Shown here: positions 1-6,499 of the stretch, one piece after another
Numbering within the stretch: the stretch's first letter is position 1
Layout: each line of letters begins with the position of its first letter
Origin: an archaeon
Lineage (GTDB): Archaea; Thermoproteota; Nitrososphaeria; Nitrososphaerales; UBA183
Assembly: GCA_021786335.1 (NCBI GenBank)
Contig: JAJYNM010000045.1
Location: forward strand, 1-17,632
Length of the DNA: 17,632 nucleotides
Direction of reading: 5' to 3'
Translations under genes and position numbers: made by a program
Notes under the pieces: generated by a model
Databases searched by the model: none
What the model was told of the DNA's origin: nothing
What the model saw: only the letters and a program-made list of their open reading frames with translations

Positions 1-664
1 CGAGGGCCCTGAGCCTCCCCACGCTTCACGGCGGACGCGGCAATCTGTTTCTGGGTTTGTTGCGCCACACCGATATCCTGTAGGACTCGGCCAGCCTCCC
101 TGGTCCTGGACGACGCCAAGGGGGCGAAGAACGACAGGGGTGTCGCCATATGGACGGACAGCAGGGACTATGCGGAGACGATGGCAGGGCTCTACAAAGT
201 AGCGTTCGCGGACGCGGAGGACGCGGGGGGCAGGCTCGCACGGGTCCGCAGCCAGGCGAGGTTCGCCGAGAGGACGGCTGCGATGGTCGCCGTGGTCCGC
301 GACGCCCTCTCCGACCGCGGATGGAAGGTCGAGACCCCGGGGACCATCAGGGGGGCATCGGGGAGGCGTTCGAGTTCGCGGCCCTGCTCTCGGGCCCGGG
401 GAAGCAGAAGTTCGGGGGCAGGTCACGGAGAAGGTGACCGCCTCTGCCCTGAAGAAGCTCGAGCTGAAGGACGCCGGCCTTCTCATAGTCGCGACCCCGG
501 GGCCGGACGAGTGGACCAAAGGCCCGGCGAGGCTCCTGGGGGTGTCGGTGGTGGACGGGAGCGACGCCGTCGACGCCGCAGCGGCCGTCAGGGACTCGGC
601 CGCAGGTGATGCCCAGCCCCCGCTCCCACCTCCGAGTACCCTGCCGTTATCACGTAGTCCTTGA
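1..664 (+). pseudogene. Frameshifted gene, possible TrmB-like regulator/nuclease-fold remnant, 5' end outside window
   Basis: A protein-like reading is recovered only by changing frame. Bases ~100-350 read LVLDDAKGAKNDRGVAIWTD onward through the segment ending GWKVETPGTIRG. Bases ~351-418 read GIGEAFEFAALLSGPGKQKFG in the next frame. Bases ~419-605 read VTEKVTASALKKLELKDAG and then LLIVATPGPDEWTKGPARLL in the third. Both junctions fall in G runs (350-355 and 414-418), each of which would be restored by one extra G. A third break is likely near 85-105. The first part vaguely resembles the C-terminal effector part of archaeal TrmB-type regulators. The last part, with hydrophobic LLIVATPG and an LLGVSVVDGSD segment, vaguely resembles restriction-endonuclease-fold domains. 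Both assignments are weak. The tail (~606-664) overlaps the facing gene and may not be authentic. Genuine decay and indel errors in the assembly cannot be separated here. Confidence 0.5.
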
Positions 665-974
665 GGGCCTTCGTCACGTTTTTGATGGCCAGCACGTCGT
701 TCTTCCTCTGCGTCAGGAAAGGGAGGGAGAATGGGATGGAGACGGCGGTGACAGGGAAAGACTCCTCCCCGACTATGGAGACTATCACCTGCTTGTAGGC
801 CGAGTCGAAGGAGGTGGCGTAGACGTTCTTCCTGAGGGAGCCCTTCTCGAAGACGAGGATCCACCCCTGCTCTCTCGTCAGCCTGTACCCGAACTTTGCG
901 AAGTGCCGGGCGACCAGGTCCCTCACGCCCTTCCGCCCCGCGCCGGGGGCGAACGCCTCGGAGTGCTCCCCCAC
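588..974 (-). CDS. Hypothetical protein, 128 aa
   Basis: I do not recognise a family. The protein begins at a GTG and runs 128 residues. A mixed alpha/beta core at about residues 18-108 contains VRDLVARHFAKFGYRL, a WILVFEKGS strand and KQVIVSIVGEESFPVTAVSI, then a basic helix near KNVTKALKDYV. The last 18 residues are Gly/His-rich and read through into the 3' end of the facing broken gene, so the natural end is uncertain. There is no signal peptide, membrane segment or cysteine cluster. The residue pattern looks like a real folded protein, whereas the plus-strand reading of this stretch is Arg/Pro-rich and looks like a shadow. It is divergent from the AN1/protease gene, and the 123-bp spacer holds an AT-rich promoter-like patch. 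Confidence 0.55.
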   Translation of the reverse strand: MGEHSEAFAPGAGRKGVRDLVARHFAKFGYRLTREQGWILVFEKGSLRKNVYATSFDSAYKQVIVSIVGEESFPVTAVSIPFSLPFLTQRKNDVLAIKNVTKALKDYVITAGYSEVGAGAGHHLRPSP

Positions 975-1043
975 GACGCCCGAACGGCGGTCGTTCGCTC
1001 ATGAACCCTGCAGAGAAGCAATCCTGTCGGCGCCTTCACAACC

Positions 1044-1050
1044 TTAAAAA
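1044..1050 (+). promoter_or_regulatory. TATA-like box for the AN1/site-2 protease gene
   Basis: TTAAAAA lies in an otherwise GC-rich spacer. A start of transcription about 26 nt downstream, near 1073, would leave a short leader carrying the GGTGA motif. Read on the minus strand, the same patch could serve the divergent small gene with a leader of about 45-50 nt. Confidence 0.4.
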
Positions 1051-1083
1051 CAGGGAGATTGGCGGATTTTTTACTTTTTCTCT

Positions 1084-1088
1084 GGTGA
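1084..1088 (+). promoter_or_regulatory. GGTGA ribosome binding site deciding a TTG start
   Basis: GGTGA, complementary to the archaeal 16S 3' end, lies 9 nt before the TTG at 1098. It supports this start, which is the only one that keeps the first zinc-binding Cys pair. The nearby ATG at 1103 is in another frame. Confidence 0.55.
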
Positions 1089-1097
1089 GCACTTGGT

Positions 1098-1913
1098 TTG
1101 AAATGCGATTATTGCGGCAGGGACGAGCCGCTCCCCTTCGTCTGCAACTACTGCGGCGGCGCCTACTGCGCCGACCACAGGCTCCCCGAGGCCCACCAGT
1201 GCCTGGGCGACCTCACCCAGAAGCGGACCGCCACGGCCCCAACCCAGTCGACCTTCAGCTGGCAGACGCCGTCGCGCTCCACCCTCTCGCAGCCGCCGAG
1301 GCAGGCGAAGGTGTTCTCAGGGGTCGAGGTCAGGGACATAGTGATCGCCTGGCTGGCCCTGGGGGTCGCCTTCTCCTTCGCCCTGTCCGGGGGCGGTTTC
1401 GGCTTCTTCGGAGGGGGTGAGTCCCCAGCCTACGCCGGGCTGCTGGTGGGTATCTCCCTGGTCACCGTCGGCCCCGGCTTCGTCTTCCACGAGCTCAGCC
1501 ACAAGTTCGTGGCGCAGAAGTACGGGTTCTGGGCCGAGTTCAAGATGTGGCCGATGGGGCTGGTCCTCGCCCTGGTGACTTCGCTGATCGGCTTCGTCTT
1601 CGCCGCCCCAGGCGCGACCTACATCTCTGGGGCGAACATATCGAAGTCTGAGAACGGGAAGATCTCCGTAGCCGGGCCGCTGATGAACGTGACCATCGCC
1701 CTCCTCTTCGTCCCCCTCCTGTTCGCCGGGTCTGGCGTACTCAGGGACGTCGGCTCCATCGGCGTCCCTGTCAACATATTCCTCGCCATGTTCAACCTGC
1801 TCCCCATCGGCCCCCTCGACGGGGCGAAGGTGATGCGCTGGAACGTGTTCGTCTGGGCGGCCGTCTTCGTCCCCCTGGCCCTAGTCATGGCGTTCCTGTA
1901 CGGGCTCATCTGA
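1098..1913 (+). CDS. AN1-type zinc finger fused to site-2 protease (M50 family)
   Basis: Membrane metalloprotease of 271 aa with an N-terminal zinc finger. Residues 3-35 follow the AN1 pattern exactly: C3-x2-C6-x9-C16-x2-C19-x4-C24-x2-H27-x5-H33-x-C35. A Ser/Thr/Pro/Gln linker (about 41-70) follows, then several hydrophobic segments (about 80-105, 110-135, 150-170, 192-212, 222-237, 248-270). The zinc site of site-2 proteases is present: HELSH at 131-135 inside a membrane segment, and the second motif NLLPIGPLDG at 233-242, with D241 as the third ligand. The family cuts substrates within the membrane, often releasing regulators or clearing proteins. AN1 fingers act in protein quality control in eukaryotes, and archaeal versions are known but poorly defined. 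The start is TTG, supported by GGTGA 9 nt upstream. It stands alone, with no cotranscribed neighbour, and the substrate is unknown. Confidence 0.88.
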   Translation: MKCDYCGRDEPLPFVCNYCGGAYCADHRLPEAHQCLGDLTQKRTATAPTQSTFSWQTPSRSTLSQPPRQAKVFSGVEVRDIVIAWLALGVAFSFALSGGGFGFFGGGESPAYAGLLVGISLVTVGPGFVFHELSHKFVAQKYGFWAEFKMWPMGLVLALVTSLIGFVFAAPGATYISGANISKSENGKISVAGPLMNVTIALLFVPLLFAGSGVLRDVGSIGVPVNIFLAMFNLLPIGPLDGAKVMRWNVFVWAAVFVPLALVMAFLYGLI

Positions 1914-2028
1914 CCGCGCGGACATCTCGCCGGAACCGCTCTCGCCTGCCAGGCCTGTCCGGACCGGACGCTTCTGTTCTGCGACCTCGCCGAGGCTCCC
2001 CGGGGAGATTTTGGGCTAGTCGGCAACG

Positions 2029-2036
2029 TTTTTACT
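2029..2036 (+). promoter_or_regulatory. TATA-like box for the LLM oxidoreductase
   Basis: TTTTTACT is centred about 27 nt before the ATG at 2059, the spacing expected for a leaderless archaeal transcript starting at that codon. This argues against the in-frame GTG at 2044. The 145-bp spacer upstream shows nothing else I can name apart from short GC palindromes. Confidence 0.45.
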
Positions 2037-2058
2037 CTCTGGGGTGCATTCGGCCCCC

Positions 2059-3078
2059 ATGGGTCAGATAGACGCTTCCTTCGGGGTGGCGCTGCCCACC
2101 TATGCAGGCGACGCCACCGGCACCCCCGGCGCTGAGGAGTACTGGGGGCTGTACGACATGACCCTCAACGACGAGGTCACCTGGGGGAGGGTGGCGGAGT
2201 TCGCGAAGTCGGCCGAATCCCTGGGGTATGGGTCCCTCTGGTCCCCCGACCACTTCTTGCTGGGGAAGGACGGGATGACTTTTGAGGTCTGGACCACCCT
2301 GAGCGCGCTATCACAGATCACTAGCAGAGTGGAGCTAGGGACCTGGGTCGGCTGCAACAACTACAGGAACCCTGCCATCGTGGCTAAGATGGCTTCGTCC
2401 TTGGCGCTGATGTCCGGGAACAGGTTCGTCCTCGGCTATGGGGCAGGGTGGTACCAGCTCGAGTACGAGGCCCTCGGGTATGAATTTCCCCCGCCCGGGA
2501 AGAGGGTGGATATGCTGATCGAGGGGATAGAGGTGATCCAGGGGCTGATGAAGAAGGAGAAGTTCTCCTACAAGGGGAAGTACTACAGCGTTGACCGCAT
2601 GGTGAACAACCCGAGGCCCTCGAGGAGCGTCCCTCTCCTCATCGGGGGGTGGGGGCGCCGCGTCATAGGCGTTGCCGCGAAGTACGCCGACGAGTGGGAC
2701 ATAGGGGCCGAGCCCACCTACGCCGAGTACAAAGAGAAGGCGGGCATCCTCACCGAGGAGCTGAAAAAGAACGGCCGCAGGGCCGACGAGGTCAAAAGGA
2801 GCGTCCACGTCCACGTCCTCATCGCCGAGGACGAGGACCAGCTCAGGGAGAAGAAGAGACGGGTCATGTCAGTGGTGGACGCCCTGGGGTCGAGCATCGT
2901 CCAGCTCCCTTCGGCAGACTACCGCTTCGAGCTGGACAAGGCCATAGTCGGGACCCCCTCACAGGTCAGAGAGAGGCTGAAGGGGTACGTCGACCTTGGG
3001 TGCCAGCGCTTCGAGCTGATGTTCATGGACTACCCGAAGTACAACTCCATGGAACTCTTCTCGTCCACCGTCTTCTAG
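2059..3078 (+). CDS. LLM-class (luciferase-like) oxidoreductase, probably F420-dependent
   Basis: A soluble TIM-barrel flavin/F420 enzyme of 339 aa. It has typical segments of the bacterial-luciferase-like superfamily: SLWSPDHF (59-66), the strand and loop LGTWVGCNNYRNPAIVAK (93-110) that faces the cofactor, GYGAGWYQLEYEALG (126-140), and PLLIGGWGRR (192-201), where the cofactor phosphate is usually bound. Length is normal. In archaea this superfamily mostly uses F420 for hydride transfer to or from alcohols, sugars or methylene-tetrahydromethanopterin. The substrate cannot be read from sequence. Its position beside sugar-acid genes makes a sugar or alcohol dehydrogenase role possible but unproven. 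ATG 2059 is preferred to GTG 2044 because of the TATA spacing. It is followed by an 80-bp gap to a convergent gene. Confidence 0.85.
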   Translation: MGQIDASFGVALPTYAGDATGTPGAEEYWGLYDMTLNDEVTWGRVAEFAKSAESLGYGSLWSPDHFLLGKDGMTFEVWTTLSALSQITSRVELGTWVGCNNYRNPAIVAKMASSLALMSGNRFVLGYGAGWYQLEYEALGYEFPPPGKRVDMLIEGIEVIQGLMKKEKFSYKGKYYSVDRMVNNPRPSRSVPLLIGGWGRRVIGVAAKYADEWDIGAEPTYAEYKEKAGILTEELKKNGRRADEVKRSVHVHVLIAEDEDQLREKKRRVMSVVDALGSSIVQLPSADYRFELDKAIVGTPSQVRERLKGYVDLGCQRFELMFMDYPKYNSMELFSSTVF

Positions 3079-3158
3079 GGGTCGCACCTGATCCTCTCGA
3101 CGCCCGCCGGGCGCCTTGCGGGGTACAGGGGCCTCTCCCCGCTAGCTCCCGCGGACGG

Positions 3159-4286
3159 TCACTGCTTCAGTGTATACCTCTCGATTACCTTCTCGTCGGG
3201 GGTTATCCCCAGCCCCGGCTTGCTGGGCTGCAGGAACTCCCCGTTCTCGTACTTGATGGCGTCCCCGGCCAGGCCATCCCTGAACGGGTTGGGCCTGAGG
3301 TGGTACTCTATCATCGGCGAGTTCATGGCGAGGGCCGCATGGAGGCTCGCCACGAAGCCTATCCCCCCTGCGGAGTAGTGCGGTATCACGGGGAGGCCGT
3401 GGGCTCTGGCGAGCGTCCCGATTCTCAGCATCTCGGTTATCCCTCCGTTCCAAGCCGCGTCGTTCTGGACGATGTCCACGGCGTGGGACTCGATGAAGTC
3501 TCTGTACTCATAGATGGTGTACGCCGTCTCGTACCCCGCGATGGGGACGTCGAGGGTCCTGGCGAGCTCCGCGCTCAGCGCGGGCTGGTCAGTGGAGATG
3601 GGCTCTTCGAAGAAGATGACCCCGAGCTTCTCCAGCTCCCTCCCCATGCGCAGCGCGGAGTTGAAGTCGAAGGTGTTGTTGGCGTCCACCGCTATGTTGA
3701 CCTTGTCCCCGAAGGCCTCCTTGACGCTCCTTATCCGGTTGACGTCCTGGGCCAGCGGGAGCGCGCCTATCTTGAGCTTCACCGTGTCGAAGCCCGCTTT
3801 GATGTACATCCGCACCTCCTCTATCAGGGTCGGTATGTCCTTGTCCGCCCTGTAGTACCCCCCTGTGATGTACCCCTTGACCCTCCTCTCTGCTCCCCCA
3901 AGGAGCTTGTAGATCGGGGCTCCGAGCTCCTTCCCGAGCAGATCCCAGAGCGCGATGTCCACCCCGCTCATTGCGGAGATGACCACCCCTCTCCTCCCGA
4001 GCCTGAAGGTTGCCATGTACATCTTCTCCCAGAGGTGTGTTATGGAAGACGACTCCTCCCCTGTGAGCAGGGGCCCGAGCACCTTCTCGACGGACGCGGC
4101 GACGGGCTCGAGCCCGCCATACGAGACGCATTCCCCGTAGCCGAACTCCCCGCTGCTTGTCTCTATCCTGACCAAGACGATCTCCATCGGGTGCTCCGCG
4201 CCCCCTACCACCGCGAGGGCGTCCCGCTCGTAGAACTCCTTCGTGGGCTGCCAGACCTTTATTGTCTCAACCTTGGAGATTTTCAT
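3159..4286 (-). CDS. Mandelate racemase/muconate lactonizing enzyme family protein, probable sugar-acid dehydratase
   Basis: Enolase-superfamily enzyme of 375 aa, intact. Numbered from the ATG: the KxK motif is K170-L-K172 (TVKLKIG). Metal ligands are D201 (VDANN), E227 (FFEEP) and E253 (AGYET). The general acid/base dyad is D276 (QNDAAWNGG) with H303 (PHYSAGGIG). The spacings from K172 (29, 26, 26, then 50 to the His) are the same as in mandelate racemase, so this is a mandelate-racemase-subgroup enzyme with both catalytic bases. Members take the alpha proton of a carboxylate sugar and usually eliminate water, giving a 2-keto-3-deoxy acid (gluconate, galactonate, arabinonate or xylonate dehydratases). 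The exact substrate is not readable. An upstream TTG at 4295 is open, but the TATA-like box 28 nt before the ATG favours a leaderless ATG start. The gene is divergent from the cyclase. Confidence 0.9.
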   Translation of the reverse strand: MKISKVETIKVWQPTKEFYERDALAVVGGAEHPMEIVLVRIETSSGEFGYGECVSYGGLEPVAASVEKVLGPLLTGEESSSITHLWEKMYMATFRLGRRGVVISAMSGVDIALWDLLGKELGAPIYKLLGGAERRVKGYITGGYYRADKDIPTLIEEVRMYIKAGFDTVKLKIGALPLAQDVNRIRSVKEAFGDKVNIAVDANNTFDFNSALRMGRELEKLGVIFFEEPISTDQPALSAELARTLDVPIAGYETAYTIYEYRDFIESHAVDIVQNDAAWNGGITEMLRIGTLARAHGLPVIPHYSAGGIGFVASLHAALAMNSPMIEYHLRPNPFRDGLAGDAIKYENGEFLQPSKPGLGITPDEKVIERYTLKQ

Positions 4287-4310
4287 ACGGATCAAGAGAC
4301 TCGCCTGTGG

Positions 4311-4317
4311 TTAAAAG
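4311..4317 (-). promoter_or_regulatory. TATA-like box for the dehydratase gene
   Basis: On the minus strand this reads CTTTTAA. Its centre is about 28 nt upstream of the ATG ending at 4286, consistent with a leaderless transcript. It sits in the 198-bp divergent spacer shared with the cyclase gene. Confidence 0.45.
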
Positions 4318-4412
4318 CGATTCCTGCGTAAGTGACACCAAGTAGACGCGAGTAGGCGTGGACTGAGTTCACACCCTCGAATCAGGTGCATCACCGGCTT
4401 CATCCGAGTTTT

Positions 4413-4420
4413 GTTTATCT
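4413..4420 (+). promoter_or_regulatory. TATA-like box for the cyclase gene
   Basis: GTTTATCT lies about 70 nt before the ATG at 4485, so the transcript would carry a leader of roughly 40-45 nt. No clear GGTGA motif is seen in that leader. No palindromic operator was noticed between the two divergent promoters. Confidence 0.35.
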
Positions 4421-4484
4421 AGTGTGAGGGGAGCCTCAGCCCTGACCGAAGACGAAGAGGGGAAGAGACGACCAGCTGGGAAAC

Positions 4485-5321
4485 ATGAACAATGTCACTC
4501 CAGATAGGGTTCTTTCCGCCCTCGGCGCGCCAAAGAAGGGGAGGGTCTACTCACTGTCGCACGTCCTAGACGAGACGATGCCGCTCAACTCATTCCATGG
4601 GCCTTTCTTCCTTCAGACATTCCGCAGGCTTGAGGACGGGCTGAAGTTTTGGGGCGGGAACTTCAGCGCCATCAACGTGCGGCTGGAGATGACTGACCAG
4701 CACGGCACCCACATCGATTCGTTGAACCACGTGTCCTTGGGCTACAAGATGTACAACACGGAAGACGGAAGGAAGATCACCACGGAAAAGGGGACAACGA
4801 GGCTCGGCATCGAAACAATGCCGCCGCTGATATCCCATGGCGTCTTGATCGACGTCGCGCGCCACAGGGGGACGAAAGTGTTGCCTGACGAATACCAGAT
4901 AGACATCGGCACCGTGAAGGAGATAATGAGAGAGGAAGGAATCGCGGAGCCTGGGCGAGGGGACGTGGTCCTGTTCCGGACGGGCTATGGGAGACTGTGG
5001 GGGCGGGACAACAAGAAGTTCACTGGCCCGCCGCTTCCGGGGATAGACCTTAGCGTGGCTGAATGGGCAGTGACGCGGGGCTTCTCGGCGATGGGCAGCG
5101 ACACACAGTCTCTCGAGCACATCCCGCGCACGGACCCGCCGACCGGTCACGTGGAGCCGGTCCACCAGACCTTGATCGTGAAGAACGGGATACACATAAT
5201 CGAGAATATGATGTTGGAAGGGCTGTCGGATGACGCCGTGAAGGAGTTTCTCTTCGTCTGCCTCCCGCTGAAGATACGGGGAGGTTCAGGGTCTCCGATA
5301 AACGCGGTCGCAGTGGTATAA
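4485..5321 (+). CDS. Cyclase-family metal-dependent hydrolase (kynurenine formamidase-like)
   Basis: Soluble protein of 278 aa in the cyclase/KynB-like hydrolase family. The metal-binding signature HGTHIDSLNH is at 73-82 (H73, H76, D78, H82). Other family segments are the DVVLFRTGYG strand (160-169), GIDLSVAEW (186-194), a His/Glu-containing SLEHIPRTDPPTGHVEPVH stretch (209-227), and the C-terminal glycine-rich RGGSGSPINAVAV (265-277). Characterised relatives hydrolyse amide or lactone-type bonds, such as N-formylkynurenine, isatin and some carbocyclic rings. No tryptophan-degradation gene is nearby. In this sugar-acid setting lactone opening is conceivable but only a guess. The start is the only well-placed ATG. 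Its 3' end abuts the 3' end of the broken enolase-family gene with almost no spacer. Confidence 0.82.
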   Translation: MNNVTPDRVLSALGAPKKGRVYSLSHVLDETMPLNSFHGPFFLQTFRRLEDGLKFWGGNFSAINVRLEMTDQHGTHIDSLNHVSLGYKMYNTEDGRKITTEKGTTRLGIETMPPLISHGVLIDVARHRGTKVLPDEYQIDIGTVKEIMREEGIAEPGRGDVVLFRTGYGRLWGRDNKKFTGPPLPGIDLSVAEWAVTRGFSAMGSDTQSLEHIPRTDPPTGHVEPVHQTLIVKNGIHIIENMMLEGLSDDAVKEFLFVCLPLKIRGGSGSPINAVAVV

Positions 5322-5324
5322 TCT

Positions 5325-6499
5325 TCGGCGGTTCAGCCAGCTGACGCCCTACCAGGAACTCGCTCATCTCCTTCTGGTTTATCTCCAAGTTCAGGCCGGG
5401 CCCGCTCGGTGCTTCTAGGTACCCCTTTGCCGAACCTTTCAATCGGCCTGTCGATAATGTCCGTGTGCAACGGTTTCGGAAGAAAATAGATTTCATAATT
5501 CGTGGAGAGCGCCCTCGGAAGGATCGGCGCTAACTGCAGGCTCTCCGCCCTGCAGCCGGGTCCTGACAGCCCGACGTGGAGCGTTATCGGGATGTCGAAG
5601 GCCGAGGCCATGGCGGTTATCTTTCTAGCTTCGGAGATCCCCCCAACCCTGGCGATGTCGGGTTGGATTATGTCACTGCGCCTTGCGTCATAAAATCCCT
5701 GTAATTGGAACGCCAGAACAGACCCTCGCTCCCGCACACAGAGATATCCAGGGCCTCGGTGACGCGGACATAGCCACGAATGTCGTCCGGCGGAACCGGT
5801 TCTTCGAACCACAGGCACTCGTACTTCTCGAACTTCCGTCCCACCTGATGGGCGAGGCGACATTGAACGCCGAGTCCGCGTCAACCACGATATCGACACC
5901 GTACCCAAGAGCGTCTCGCATCCCTTTCAGCGCTTCGACGGCTTCTTCGCCTCTCCCCACTTCGATCTTGATCTAGTCGTGGCCCTCTGCGACGAGCTTC
6001 GTGGCAATGTCGACGATGGCCCTGGTCTTGCCGTAGATTATCGACTACGCGTGAGCCTTCATCCGCTTTTCGTGCGCACCCCCCAGCAGCTTGTAGCCAG
6101 GCACCCTGAAGCGCTTACCCGCGATGTCCCAGAGCGCGATGTCAACGCCTGAAATCCCTTCGACGAAGAATCGCTCGGAGCCCCCCCTGGTCCGGAGGGT
6201 GTGCAGCATCCTCTCCCACAGCACCTCGATGTCCAACGGGTCTTGGTTCAGCAGGAGCGGTCTGAACAGCCTCTCTGTGATTGCGGCGGACGCTTCGGGA
6301 ACTTCTCTTACAATCGATCCCCCCACCCGACGACCGCTTCATCCGTCGTTATCTTCACGAGCGTCGAGTAGTAACCTGCCCCTGCAATCCCCGCCAGATG
6401 TTCCTCGTAGGGGAGGTGCCCGCTCAGATTTTCCTCCCTGGGAGTTGCGAGAGGGAACGCATCGACTTTTGTTATTTTCACTCGAAGATGCCCTGCCAC
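5325..6499 (-). pseudogene. Broken enolase-superfamily (mandelate racemase/MLE) gene, six lesions
   Basis: A second sugar-acid dehydratase-like gene, recognisable along its length but not translatable. Reading from 6499 down: the N-terminal capping domain ends VVGWGDRL at a frameshift in the C run 6319-6324. It continues SIVREVPEASAAITERL and VEGISGVDIALWDIAGK. Amber stops follow at 6045-6047 and 5973-5975. Then comes IVVDADSAFNVAS, a frameshift near 5855-5865, LWFEEPVPPDD and CGSEGLFW, a frameshift near 5687-5692, IIQPDIARVGGISEARKI and ITLHVGLSGPG, another shift near 5419-5422, and finally YLEAPSGPGLNLEIN. The metal-ligand acids (VDAD, FEEP, GSEG) and a late His survive. The usual second Lys of KxK reads Glu (IKIEVG). 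The start overlaps the alcohol dehydrogenase stop by 22 nt, so it was the last gene of that operon. No stop codon ends its last frame before the cyclase gene begins antisense to it. Confidence 0.85.

Noticed and set aside
1996..2007. Perfect palindrome CTCCCCGGGGAG followed by ATTTTG after the protease gene
   Set aside because: There is no loop and only a short T stretch. Archaeal termination depends on longer T tracts, so a terminator or operator call is not supported.
3101..3113. Hairpin CGCCC-GCC-GGGCG between the LLM gene and the convergent dehydratase
   Set aside because: It lacks a following T tract and is easily formed by chance in GC-rich sequence.
2649..4331. Very long plus-strand open frame (560 codons) across the LLM and dehydratase genes
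   Set aside because: It is a GC-rich shadow: the Arg/Pro/Val-rich translation has no domain, and it runs antisense to a dehydratase with a full catalytic set.
5973..6047. Pyrrolysine-type readthrough making the enolase-family gene functional
   Set aside because: Four independent frameshifts remain in the same gene, so recoding the amber codons alone cannot restore it.
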